NCBI RefSeq assembly: GCF_004337985.1
Contig: NC_043740.1
Location: 5,353,233-5,417,232, forward strand
DNA length: 64,000 nt
Direction: 5' to 3'
Source: Pyricularia pennisetigena
Lineage: Eukaryota; Ascomycota; Sordariomycetes; Magnaporthales; Pyriculariaceae
Part shown: positions 14,801 to 26,595 of the stretch, in pieces
How the letters are laid out: each line of letters begins with the position of its first letter
Numbering within the stretch: the first letter of the stretch is position 1
Translations under genes and position numbers: made by a program
Notes under the pieces: model-generated
Told to the model about the DNA's origin: nothing
Seen by the model: only the letters and a program-made list of their open reading frames with translations
Database searches by the model: none

Positions 14801-17800
14801 ATATTTCGGTTAAATTATAATAGCATTTAACGTCGAAGGTTGGGAAATTGGTTACTATTTTTTTCAATATTTGCCAAATAAAATTGGCTGGAACGAAAAT
14901 TAAAATGGGAAAACATCCGTCGGTATTTTGGATAAATTGGTCGTATTAGCAACGGATATACCATAAATAAGTCGCCGTAAAATAAATAATCGTTTTTCCT
15001 ATATCTATTTTATTGGTTAATAACCAATTTTTAAAAGCTAACTGCTCCAAGTTTAGTAAAGTGTGGGCATTTAAACCGAAACAAAAATTAATTTAGTAAA
15101 AAACAAAAATTGTAACAGTAATTACAAAAATAGGGGCAGGATTGTAACAATAATCACGAAAATAAGGGCAAAATTGTAATAATAATTACGAAAATAGGGA
15201 TAGGACTGTAATAATAGTCACAATAATAGGGGTAAAATTGTAACAATAGTTACAAAAATAAAAATAATATATATATAGTTCACTAACCAGTTAATAGGGT
15301 AACTAATAACGACCAAAAGGAGCATTAAATATATCCCAGTTAAACCAAGAATATTTACCTTTAATTTTCTTATATTTAAAACCCATTTTATTATCGGTAT
15401 TTAAACCGTTAACAGGCAAAATGTTTTAGAAAAGGCGCAAATTTTTTATACTAGCCTAAATCGCGTTTGCGTTAAAAAAATAACCAGTCCAGGGATAACC
15501 CTTAATTAAAATAGAGAATTGCGCATAGTATACTAAAAAAACCGCTAAAATCCTTTCGCGGGCGTCCTCGAAAATTTCCTTTTCTGCGCGGTCCATATTA
15601 GCAAATCGGTCGGCGATAATAAATTGGGTTTATATAAAATTAAGGAAATCGTTTTATTGGTCGTCGTTAAAAAACTTGGGATGAAATTCGGTAAGTTTGG
15701 TTTTTGGTTTGGTTAGGATGGGACGATGGAACCGCCCCTCGTCGTACAAATTGTTAAAAATACCTTCAAATATTAACAAATCCAATAAATGCATTTAAAT
15801 TTAATTTGCACGTTTTTTTTCTTTTTAAACCGTCCGACCTTAATGGGTTTAAAACGGGACCAGGTATTAATAATAAATATTATTATCGTCCTATTATAAT
15901 AGGCGCGGTTAAAACCAAGCAAATTGGCGACGTCGATGGTTTAATCCGTTCGCGAACGGGTAATTAAATAAAGTTAAAATTGCATTAAATGCAAATTATT
16001 TAGAACGATAACGTTATCGGCGATAATTATATAATCGGCGATAATAAACAGGGTGGAAACTTGTTCGATATTAAATTTAAAAAAATTACGGTAATTTCCA
16101 CCAAAATCGTTAAAACCTTTTTTATTTCCAATAACGATTTTTCCTTACCGGCGAAAAACAAAATAATAAAATGGTAGTAAACCCTAAACCAATCGTTAAT
16201 ATAATAGCCGCTATATATATATAATCCAGGGTTAACGGTTTTAAATTTTAAATCGCCGTTTTTAAAATTAAATCCGGTGGTTATTATCCGCAATTAAATT
16301 AATATCGTGGCGAAAATTGTGGGAATTATAACCGGTTTAAATTTATTTGCAAATATTTTTAACCCGGGGAAGTTAATATCCTTTTGGCGAATAAAAGGGG
16401 GTATAGGGGGTAGGCGACGGCGATTTGCCAAATTATCGAAAATAGGTTTAATACCTTTATCGTTAAATATATCCGGTACGGAGGCCAAGGTTTTTTACTA
16501 AACGCGTATTTTATTACTTTTAATTTATTTGCCGGGGTTACCTGTTTTAAAATAAATCAAAAGCCCGAATACGTCGGCGATTGAAAAAAATTAATTAACA
16601 ATTAAAATTGGGCCCGTTATTATAAAATATAAAAAAGGGTAAAAACCGAATTGTAACAGTTATTACATTATAATAATAATTATTTAGCATTACCGCAAAA
16701 AATTGTAACAGCTATTATAATATAATAGATAGCAGGAAATATTAATGTAAAAATTGTAACAATTGTCGCAATCCATTAAAAAAAACATTAACCTGTTATA
16801 TTAATATATTATACTAATATATTTATCGTTTCGTAGTTAAATACAGCTATTACCTCGTTTATATTCGACGAACTACTATTAAAATAATATGCCAAAATCT
16901 GGCTATTAACGCGTGTTTTTATTACGGCGACGCCAATAGGGGATTCAAAACGTTTAAGGGTTTGGGCGATTAAAATTTCGTTCGTATTACGGAAAATATT
17001 ATTTCCGCCACCGAACCAAGCGGGCGGGTTGGTATTATTATTAATTTTAAAATAGTTAATATAACTTAAATAGGGTATAATAGGAGCCATTTTGGCAATA
17101 TTAATATTCCTTATTTTATACCAAATTATAATAATTATCGCCGATACGGATTAGTTTTTACCCAATTAAAAATCCTTTTATAACGGGACGGGTAAACGAT
17201 CCAAAAAATCCGTGTTTTTATATAATAGGAAATAATATTCGGGTTATACGAAATTTATTAATCCATTATTTGGCGTCGAATCGGGTTTAAATTGCGTCCG
17301 CGATACCGAAATAAGGTTGGTTTTAATTGGACGAACGGTGGTAGCTTTAAATGCACGGGTTACCGGCGGCTTATTTAATGGCGCGGGTGCCGGGTTAATA
17401 ATAATTTCCGATTATAATGCAAAGGGCCGGTTTTTGGGGTTTTTTGGTGGTGGAAACAATGCGTTAGCAAATGGTTTAAAAAATACCAGGGGAATCCGCA
17501 ATTAACGGTTATCGAAATCCTGGGTAGGTTTGTTATAATTGTCGTCCATATTAATATTATTATCGCCTTCGTTAACGGACGCGGGGGTAAATTGGTTATC
17601 GGTTTTGTTTATATAAATATTATCGCCGTTATCGTCGACGGGGGCGGGGGCAGGTTCGTTATCGCCGGCGTCCATATCGGCATTATTTCCATTTTTATCG
17701 ACGGGGGCGGGGGTAAATTCGTTATCGCCGGAGTTTATGTCGGTATTATTTTATTTATTATTATTATTATTAAAAGTAGAGGGAAAATTTAGGGGGATTC

Positions 17801-18053
17801 CAGTTGCATTTAAATAACCCTGTAATATAAAACGGTCCAGGCGTACAAAATTTAATTTTAAAACGATTGCAATATCCGTATTGTAATTCTGCAAATTTTT
17901 AAAATATTGGTTAATATTTTTTATCCGGGCTGCTTTTTGCGGTGTAATTATTAAATTGGCAGGTAATTTAATATTAATAAATATATATCCCAATGCAAAT
18001 TTGGCGGTGGTTTGGGTAATGGTTTTGCCTTTTTAGCGATTTTTGGGAGCCAT
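11844..18053 (-). pseudogene. Degraded SNF2-type helicase gene with long N-terminal extension
   Basis: ATPase that would remodel or translocate on DNA. The start MAPKNR at 18053 is followed by an N-terminal part with an acidic repeat (about 17550-17770, units like APVDDNGDN) and several unassigned blocks. The ATPase core begins near 15070: motif I KIDIGKT at about 14991-15011 (GxGKT type), motif Ia ILIFVPANFIWQILKK near 14900. A block typical of SNF2 proteins, RKGMDTGFILPNG, is near 13890-13920. The C lobe has GLSQAERDKTVSDFADF (about 12950), GFNLHPNC (about 12870) and motif VI LQICGRLIRFN (about 12785-12820). The C terminus has a basic RKRRRD. TGTAACAATTGTTACA-like clusters at 13060-13170, 15100-15260 and 16640-16760 lie between exonic blocks and are probably intronic. 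Stops are mainly RIP-type. It converges on the DUF6589-like gene. One gene or two is uncertain for the part above 15300. Confidence 0.65.
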
Positions 18054-18670
18054 GGTAACCAGCGCCCGTAATTATAACAATTGTCACGTTTTTTGGCGAA
18101 TTAAAACAATTATTATAATTATTATTACAATAAAGTTAATTAAACTGCCCCGGACCTAACCGGGTGGGGGATATTTTTGCGATATAGGGGCGTTAATTAT
18201 AATTTACCTTCGTTACGATTGGGATTAATCCCTATTTGGGTGGATAAAATATAAATAGGTTTATCCAATTAAAAATGTTTTAATTAAATTTTTTAACAAA
18301 TATGCTTACAATATTTGCTGGGGCAATTTTGCGATTGTAACAATTGTTACGCCTATTGGTATAAAATTTAACGCTGGCTTGATCGTTACAATTTCGTAAT
18401 AATCGTTACAAAAAGAATTTGGCGGCCGGGAAAGAGTTTTTTGTTATAAAAAAAAGCTAATAAAAAAAAGGAGGTATTTATAGCTGGATTTATATATGGG
18501 TTTATTTGCTAATAAAATTAAATTAAAATGGAAACGCCAAAATTTCCGGAATTTAACCGTAATAGTTGTTACAATTCGTAATATCGAACCCTTTTGTTTT
18601 TAATCGGGGCGCCGTTACGCCGTACCAGCCTATATATAATCCAAACTTTTAATATGCGTAACAATTGTTA
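13060..18670. repeat. Dispersed TGTAACAATTGTTACA palindromes within K1
   Basis: Perfect or near copies occur at about 13066, 13147, 14485, 15111-15258 (five), 16650, 16707, 16753, 18076, 18347, 18385-18420, 18562 and 18657. They cluster in presumed introns of the SNF2 gene and in the gap between the two helicase genes. They are not seen in Cop, Gyp or the small TIR9 elements. They could be protein-binding sites or remnants of a minisatellite. Confidence 0.65.
15103..15268. repeat. 32-bp minisatellite, five units, built on the TGTAAC palindrome
   Basis: TGTAAC or TGTAAT starts recur at 15111, 15143, 15175, 15207 and 15239, exactly 32 bases apart. Each unit holds a palindrome like TGTAACAATAATTAC followed by an AAAATAGGGG spacer. 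It sits just before the SNF2 ATPase core, probably in an intron. Confidence 0.85.
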
Positions 18671-18699
18671 TAATCCAGTATTTGGTCTTTTTATTTAAA
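18054..18699. promoter_or_regulatory. Gap between the two helicase genes of K1
   Basis: About 650 bases upstream of the SNF2 start and downstream of the RecQ-like gene. It contains at least five TGTAAC-type palindromes and a GC-richer segment with CCGGACCTAACCGGGTGGGG near 18150. It would hold the SNF2 promoter and the RecQ terminator. No gene is recognised. Confidence 0.4.
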
Positions 18700-21222
18700 C
18701 TATTAATTGGGGATTTTAATATTTGATAATTGTATGCTTTAAGCTGTTTAATAATCCTTTGGCCCTGGTTATTCCGATTCGGCGTCGCTTTTTTCGTCGG
18801 TCGACCCGTTTATAATCCAAAATACGTTATTTAATTTAATTAGGATTTGGCTTTAGTCGCCCTTAAAACTTTTGGTTAAAAAATTATAGGCGTTATTATA
18901 TTGGATATTTATGCAACCGTTAACGTTAACCAGCATTTTAACCTATAATTCTAATACCGTTTAATTCGTTCGTCGGCGTTTATTAATTTATTTTCCCGTA
19001 TAATTGTTAATTATATCAATTATTTCCTAAAATATTACCGTATTTTAATTCCGCCGCCTTTTTTTTTGTTTTTGGTGCAAATATAAAACGTAGTTTCGTA
19101 TCCCATTTTCGTATATTATTGGGAATTAAACGATAAAATAATCGCTTTCTTATTTAAACTATTTAATTAATTATAAATCCGGAATATTTTCCAGCAAATC
19201 GTTTTTCGTCCATTCCCGGTTATAGGAATGGACGATTATTTTAACGATATTAAAAATTATTAATTTAGGTAATATTAATTGGGATAATACGTCGTATAAC
19301 CGCCGCGGGTTTGGGAAAAAGATAGTTATTGCAAAATAGGTACCCCATTTGTCCAATTGTTTAAATATATAACCTTTTTTGGAATTTTTCCTGGGTATTT
19401 TAATTGGCGGTTTTTTGGGGGGTAATGGTGGAAAAACTCCAATCTAGTGGACGTAAGCGTTATAACAGTTTTCAAATTAATTTATTGTAAAAAATGGACT
19501 CGTTTCCTTTATAAAATCCAAAATAATTCGTCGAACACATTTAACGTTAGCGAAAATTGGTATATTTGGCGCTTTTTTTTAATTTTTTCCTATTAATTAT
19601 TTCGTATTATATTGAATATGGCGGAACGCGTGGTTCGAATATACCCAGAAAACCAGTTTATTAAAATTCCGACGCTTTTACCGGGTTATTGTCGTTTAAA
19701 TTAAATTTAAAAACCCGTGGAAGGTTAATGGGGAATAACCGCGTTTATAAATACGTTAAAAGATTCAAATAAATAGTTTGTAAATTTTTAGCGTTTCCTC
19801 GTAATACCGCGGGTTATTTGGTTAATCTGGCTTATAACTTTGGCCTGGTTAGTTTATATTTAACGATGGACCCCTACGTATCGAAATACCAGTAAGGCGC
19901 AAAGAAATATACGGTTTTTTTGCGGTTTAGCCCGCGTGCGGTTCGTCCGAGTTTTTATTACAGGTTTGCGGGGTCGTTTAATATTAACGCGCCGTATTGC
20001 ATTACGCGTTTCATATTAGGTATATTTATACCCATATTTAAAAATAAAATGGAAAATATAATACGAATTTTAAAATCCGGTTTGAAAAATTTTACGTATA
20101 TTTTAATTTTATAGATTTTAAATGTAAATGCATTTTACCGGATAATTATATCGGTAACGTTTCGTTCGGTAAATTTCCTGGATACGAGGTTTTTTATTAG
20201 GAATTGGCGTATTTGGATAATGCGGTTTTTCGCGTCCATATATATAATGGTTTTGGGAATACGGGAAACGGATAATGGTATAATATTTCCTATTAGGAAT
20301 AGGAAACGACGGTAATCGTTAATTAAGGTTTTGCGTTCCAAATATTATATTATAATAGTAGTTTCGGGTCGTTCGAAAGGCGTTTTAACGAAACGCATTG
20401 TCCTTTTATAATATAATTGGTTAAAAACGTAAATTTCAATTTTTGTTGTAAAAATTGCGGTTCACCCGAATATAAATACGTTTACTGGTATAATTGCCCG
20501 GATTTAACGCAATATAAAAAGCGATTCCTTAAAATCTTTCCACTGTAAAATTATATAAAACTTATTAATAGTAAATAATGCGATACGTTAGTGGAATATA
20601 AGGTTTCGAAAGAATTTAAAGAATCGGTAACCGGTAATTTGTTCCGGGCTTAGTAAAATATACGTGTGTTTACAAACGGTTTGCGGGTTCCAAAAAGGGT
20701 TATATTATATAAAATTAGTTTTGGTAATTAAAATCGTATATTTATATTTACGTTTAAAATGGATTGGTCGATTAATTTAGTGTTCGCGGCGGGATAGCGT
20801 TATATATTACGCAATTGTTTTTACTTTAATTTGTTTAATGGGAGTATTTGGATAATAATAGTATTACTGCGAATAATTGATGTGGTTTGCGATATTATAT
20901 TTCTCCCGTACCCGGCTTTTACCAGCAAAATAATATTTTTTATATTATATAAAACCCGGTATATATATTGTATCTGGTTATAATATAGGATTCGTGCAAA
21001 AGTATAAAGGGGTTTGTAGATATTTAACAGCTATATGGCAATTGAGGAAACGAATTTATATTGTAAATTTATATTATTAAAAGTTTTAGTTTTAGCGTAT
21101 AATTCCGGGAGGAAATGCACGTAGGGGGAAGTATTTATTACCGCGTTTGCGGGATCGCAACCGAGGAAAAATGCGTCGATTTGCTGGGAAAGCGAGGAAT
21201 ATATAGGCGTATTTCCAGGCAT
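18700..21222 (-). pseudogene. Degraded RecQ-like DEAD-box DNA helicase gene
   Basis: Minus strand, starting near MPGNTPIYSS (21222). The motif I region is LLVKAGYGRN (20905-20940; GYGKS type with damage), followed by TIIIQILPLNKL, as in RecQ-type helicases that read IIISPL.AL. In the C lobe, a block PKTIIYMDAKNR (about 20235) is followed by RIIFSILFLNMGINIPNMKRVMQYG (about 20080-20000) and motif VI QQKLGRTARG (about 19930-19975, Gln codons partly TAA). These are the GMD.P..+.VIQ and Q+.GRA.R blocks of RecQ-like proteins. RIP stops are frequent. The start and the C-terminal end are not certain. Such helicases also exist at chromosome ends in fungi, but here the gene lies inside a TSD-bounded transposon. 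Confidence 0.6.
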
Positions 21223-21830
21223 TATAAATATACGATTTGGTAAGATATATACGTAAATTTGCGGGGATTATAATTATAATCGGATAAATGGCGTATAATA
21301 TAATGTTAACGTTATACGAATTGCTAAAATATCAATATTGCGCTTTTTGTAATAAAATTTATATATTAAAATTCCTTTTAATAAGGCAGTTTTCCACATA
21401 TAAATTTTAAAAACTAATACCTGGTATTAAGGAAATAAAAAGTAAATATCGATGGGGTTAAAGGGCTGGGTATGGGATACCGCCATAAGCGGATCAAGGG
21501 CGGCTTATATCAACTTTCTAATTAAAAGGATATATTGAAAAAATTTCAATTTTGTATAAAAGATTTACTAATTCCTATTTTCAACGATGTATTCTTTTTT
21601 GAAAATTTTATGTGGTTGCCGAGTAATGTGGGAGTATTTGTCGGCAAATTGACGAAAATACCGCTATAAACGGCGAAAATCGACAAATTGTCCTCAAATC
21701 TGAACTAGAACGTTCTTTGGATGGACCCATAGGTACATTGCAAAGCCGCAATTGAGCCACGAAGTGGAGCGAGGCGAACGAAGTGGATCAATTGCGGAGC
21801 TCTGGGCTTCAGGGATGAGCCCTGAGACTA
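21223..21830. other. Right subterminal region of K1
   Basis: Non-coding. From about 21470 it matches the right end of the small TIR9 elements: ACCGCCATAAGCGGAT, the CAACGATGTATTCTTTTTTGA segment, ACCGCTATAAACGGCGAAAA and the terminus. The 21223-21470 part shows no recognised gene. Confidence 0.7.
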
Positions 21831-21839
21831 CTCCATTAC

Positions 21840-24800
21840 CCATTTTTCCGCGGTTTCGTTATCCAAATTTAATAAAATTAATAACGGGCCGGGTTTAATA
21901 TCGGTATGAATTTGGGACGGTAATAAATCGTCCGCGGCCTTTTCGATTAATTCCACGTAAAAAATGGGGTGGATTTTTTTCGGGACGTTTAACGTATCCG
22001 TCAATAATGTAAAAATCGTTACAATTATATATTTATTCGCCACGAAATTAAACTTTTTATTCGGGCGGTTAATTTTAACATTTTATAGGTTAAAAGAAAT
22101 TTTATCCCCTATTTAAAAACGGTCCGTTGGTTTCCGTATTTTATTTACGTTTCTTTTTTAACATTATTATATATAAATTATAACGGCGTAAACCACGTTT
22201 ATACCGTTTTTAAAATGCTGTAAAAATAAGTTCGCGCGGTTTTTAAACGTAAAACCCGGTTTTCCGTTTGTTTGTATTACCGGGACCGCGTTTATTTTAT
22301 ATCCTAATAATAATTTATTAAAATTAATGCCCGTAATGAACGAATCTTTATTATTTAACGTTAATTAAATGGCGGGTAAATATCCCGGCCAATTTATTTG
22401 GTCGAATACCACGAAAACTTTTAAATAATATTGCATTTTTTAATTAATCCGTTCCGTACCCCCGTCCGTTTTTAGGTAATAGGACGTCGATAATAATTGT
22501 AAAATTCCTATTTATCGGTACAATTCCGACCAAAAACCCTTTACCTAATCCGACCCCCGGTCCGATATAATCGCGTTAAAAAAACCCCTAAACCGTTACC
22601 AGGTAAAAACGAATTTTGCGGCGCAAATTTCGGGTTTTATCGAATTTATCGCTTTTAATTGGACGTATTTGGAGAATTTATTAATTATTATTATTATATA
22701 ACGCGGCGCGTCCGTATTATTATCTGGGAAATCTATTATAAAATCGATGGAAATTTGCTTCCACAACCTATCCGGTATTAGTTGGGGTTATAATAATTTT
22801 TGTTTGCGTTATTTCGATAGTTTTATCCTGCGGTGAATATCGCCATTGCGTATAAATCGTCGGATATATTCGGTTATCTTATCCTAATGGTAATTTCGGG
22901 CCAAAATCGTAAATATATTATTTTTACCGCAATAATTGATTATTAGGGATTTGTGGGTTCGTTGCAAAATTGCCGTGGTTAGGGGTTCCCAATTGGGTAA
23001 TTAAAAACGGTTTTTATATAATAGCGTACCGGAGGCGTTTATTAAATAGTCCGTTATTTATATTATCGTTTCGGTTTCGGGTGGGAATCGTTTTAGATTT
23101 TGTTAAACCGCGTCACGTTTATAAACGTATACCGGGTTTTTTTCCATTATTTCGTTCCAAAATCCTATTATATAAAATTGTTGGAAAATAAGTATTTTTT
23201 TCCGGGACCGCCGGTAATATATTTTGTAATAATATCTAAAAAAAACCGATTATAACTATACCGGGTACTGGGCGTAGTATTATCGTTTTTTTTGTTAATT
23301 TCGTCCTATTTCCGTTTCGATAACGCGTCGGGGATTGTCGCGTATTTCCCTGGTCGGTATTTTAAAATATAATTAAAATTGGATAAAATTTCGGCCCACC
23401 TTTTTTATCGTTCCGACACCACCTTTGGTTTTATAAGATATTCGAACGTTTTATAATCCGTAAAAATGGTGAAAGGAAAACGGATATTGCGTAATTCCGT
23501 TTTTTATATTTTTATATAATGGATAACCGCGAGCAATTCCCTATCGTAAATAATATAATTGCGTTAAGCCGTCGTTAATTTAACGGAATAAAATGTTACC
23601 GGTTTTTATAACCCGTTTTTCCTTTTTGGTATTAATACCCCCCCGATAATTGCGCCGGAATAATCCGTTTTTATTTTCGTTTCCGTTTCGTCGCTCCATT
23701 AAGCCAGTACCGGCGCTTGCAGAAATATTTATTTCAATATTTTAAAAATTACGTTTTCCTTTATTATTTATTTAAATTGTATTCCTTTTCTCATAAACCG
23801 AAATAGGGGCGCCGTTAAACCCGAATACCCGCTTATAAAATCCCGGTAAAAATTTGCGAATTGTAGGAAACCGCGCAATTTTCGTAATTTCGTCGGGGTT
23901 TTTTATTCCCGTATCACGCGTAATTTTTCCGGATCGGTTTCCACGCCTATATTAGCGTGTAGAATAAGCCCCAAGTATTTAACGGAAATAATTGCGAACG
24001 CGTTTCTATTAAAATCCAAACTTAAACCCGCTTTTTTTAATTTTCCTAAAATATGGGTAATTTTCCGTTAATAATCCGTTTTAAACCGGACGTATAAATT
24101 GAGATATCGTGCAAATATATTAATATATAATCGTCCAATATATTCCCAAAAACGCCGCTAATATATCGCTGGAACGTGGCCGGGCCGCCCGCTAATCCGA
24201 ATGGGTATATTAATTATTCGAATAATCCCAATTTTGTGCGAAAAGCTGTGGAATATTTATCTTTTTCGGCCACGTGTAATTAATGGAAAGTTTCGCGCAC
24301 GTTTACTTTAATAAGCCACTTTACTCCGGATAAAAAACGGAATATCTTCTTAATTAATAGTAGAAAATACCGGTCCTATATTATAATAACGTTTAATATT
24401 TTATAATCGACGTATAAACGCTATTTTCCAAAAATTTTCCAAATTATTAAAACCGGGGCCGCGGTTAACGACGCGTTTGTTCGGATCCATCCTTTATCCA
24501 TTATATCGATTATCTATCGCCGTAATTCCAGCAATTAATCGCGCGGTATATGGTATTACCGGCCTTATAATAATAACGGGGATTTACCGTTGCTGTTTTT
24601 TTAAGTCCGGATATAATAATCCAATTCGCTTTTATACGGGGGTAAAACCGAAGTTTTACCGTCGTTAAATAAATTTTCGAAACTTTTTAATTTTCCGGGC
24701 AACGTCGCCGGGGGCCTTGGGTCGTTTTTATCTACCGCCGATAGGGTTAAAACCCGGGTTATATTTCGTAACGAAATAAAAACGGATTCCATTTATTCGT

Positions 24801-26376
24801 TCGTATTTTTTTTTTGTTTTTCGGACCGTTATTAAAAATACGCTGCCTATAACCACCGTAAATTTCCTGTTTTTGGGACGTAGGGATAATTCCTGCATAA
24901 ATAACCCTTTAACGGACCTTATTTTTAATTTTCCCTGGTTGGGGTTAAATACCATTTTTCGGTGGGTTATCCAAAGGAATCCCAGGAGCAAATCCTGCGT
25001 TAATCCCGGGATTATATAAAAAAATATTGGCGCGGATTAACCGTTGATATCCACGTCGCAATTTCCTATTTCCCGTATATCGGTTTAAATTCGTCCCGTT
25101 ACTTTACCCAACCGGCGGATTTATAATAAAAAGATTTTTCTTATTCCTAATTTTTCGGTATAATTTTTATTTATTACCGCGTAATATTTACATTTTAAAT
25201 ATATTTATACAATAATAACTTTCGTTACGTTAATTAAAACCGGCATAAAAAGGGTCGCCCATTTATTATAATTTATATTTTTTTAATTATTTTTTCCGAT
25301 TTAAATCTATTAACGTATTATGGGATAATCGGGGCCCGTCGCGTCGGTTTTCCTTTGGGTTAAAATTATAGTTTAAAATTAATTTTTTTCTTTTTCGGGG
25401 TCGTTTGGCGTTAAACGTATAACCGGTATAAATTGGTAATTTTAGGCGTAATAGGAAACGGACCCGTAACGGAAATAGGCCCCTGTTTGACGGCGTCGTT
25501 GGAATTTTTAAACGGATATTTATAAAACCCGATTTTTCCCTTTGTTTCCATCCAATCGGCGCTTTTTTCGTTTTTAATTAACGTTGTAACGGTTTCGGTT
25601 AATTTTTATCGTTAATACGCCTATTATTATTATCTTTTTTTAATTTATTTATAAGGAGCTTGGAAAAAGGACGTTCCGTTTTAAGTTAAAACGTTTATTT
25701 AAATCGATAATTTCCAAATTTTGGGCGATATAGCGGTATATAACGATAAATCCGTGGTAGGAATTGGAAACGATACCTTTTCCTACCGACGCCTTTTTTG
25801 TCCGGTTAACGACCCGGAAACGCAAATAATTAGCCCGTATTTCGTTTAATTATTCGAAACCCTTAACCACAGTAAAAAGGCGTTTGAATTTAACAAAACA
25901 ATATGCAAATAATTCGCCGTTCTATATTCGGAATATTTTCAATTCGGCGAAAATTTGGGCTTTTTTATAAAAATCGTCGTACGTGCGTCCCAAATATTCG
26001 ATAAAGCTTTCGTAATTATACCCCCTTCCCGTGCCCCTTATTTCGTAAAAAAATGGACTATATTTTATATTACCGTGGTAAAATCAAATTATACGTATTC
26101 GCATTGGTCGCGCTGGTTTTCGTTAAATTCCGAGTCGCGTATTAATTTATACGAAATAATTTATTTTTAAATTATAAATGTAACCGGTACGCCGTCGTAT
26201 AATGGGGGGTTACGTAAAAACTTCCTTTTAGGCCCTTATTTTTACGCGATTATGTTTGCGTTTAAAAAATGTAATTGCATTTAAATGATACGTTTTTCCC
26301 ATATCGCGATATTCGCGACCAGGTTTTGGTAAAAATCGTGAATTTCCCCTCCCGGACCTGGTTTCGGGTTAACCAT
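21840..26376 (-). pseudogene. Gyp-1 gag-pol (gag, protease, RT, RNase H, integrase)
   Basis: ATG at 26376 begins gag (MVNPKPGPGGE; NPPLYDGV block near 26190). RT begins after LPGKLKSFENLFNDGK with LPPYKSELD, as in gypsy pols. The catalytic motif near 24105 reads YLHD instead of YLDD, so one catalytic Asp is lost. RNase H has YDRELLAVIHY and TIPDALSKRK. Integrase has WKQISIDF (first Asp, near 22750), ISDRG (second Asp, near 22550) and TDGGTERIN (Glu, near 22450). The C-terminal part ends NETAEKWVME at 21840, where K1 inserted and the chromodomain is cut off (8073-8225). Stops are RIP-type throughout. Confidence 0.85.
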
Positions 26377-26405
26377 TATCGTATTTAAATTTGAACGTTA
26401 GTAAA

Positions 26406-26595
26406 TATTATAAGGTAAATTAACGGCCTAAAGACCGTTAAATATTTTTATTGGTATTATTATTAACGTTGGGGGGAAAAAGGAAGGAAAAGGTGTATGT
26501 TCGGGTCGTGGTAATGTCCTTCCCTTTATATATTATCCCTGACCCGTTTTTGTATCTTATTACGTGATACGTGCCTTGGGCACGAATCCATTACA
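26406..26595 (-). repeat. Gyp-1 5' LTR (190 bp)
   Basis: Same length as the 3' LTR at 5298-5487; TATTAT at its plus-strand start is a RIP form of TGTTAT. It is followed by TSD ATAAT and the continuation of s1. A primer-binding site is not readable in the RIP-altered sequence on its gag side. Confidence 0.9.

Larger units (their letters stand above)
8226..21830 (+). mobile_element. K1: 13.6-kb TIR9 DNA transposon with three degraded genes
   Basis: Left terminus TAGTTTCAGTGCTTAGACTAG, right terminus GATGAGCCCTGAGACTA. Flanked by a perfect 9-bp TSD CTCCATTAC (8217-8225 and 21831-21839). The flanking Gyp-1 pol frame continues across the insertion and the uninterrupted site is seen in Gyp-2 near 63510. 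Both K1 termini match those of the small elements s1-s4. Internal order: DUF6589-like gene on plus (8460-about 11640), SNF2-type helicase on minus (18053-about 11844), RecQ-like helicase on minus (about 21222-18700), then a non-coding subterminal region. The 9-bp TSD would fit Mutator-like elements, but no MULE transposase is seen. Confidence 0.85.
5298..26595 (-). mobile_element. Gyp-1: Ty3/gypsy chromovirus, genes on minus strand, split by K1
   Basis: LTRs of 190 bp at both ends (start TGTTAT on plus; inner ends ATAATA and ATTACA) and TSD ATAAT on both sides. Own length is about 7.7 kb without K1 (8226-21830). Minus-strand order is gag, protease, RT, RNase H, integrase, chromodomain, then 2.6 kb of extra sequence before the 3' LTR. 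Gyp-2 at 60598 is a second copy and gives the uninterrupted sequence across the K1 insertion site. Confidence 0.9.

Noticed and set aside
15103..15268. CRISPR-like array
   Set aside because: Eukaryotic context; the units are contiguous 32-bp minisatellite copies without unique spacers.
18700..21222. A telomere-linked RecQ helicase marking a chromosome end
   Set aside because: The gene lies inside an element bounded by 9-bp TSDs within a gypsy copy, and no telomeric repeat is present in the window.
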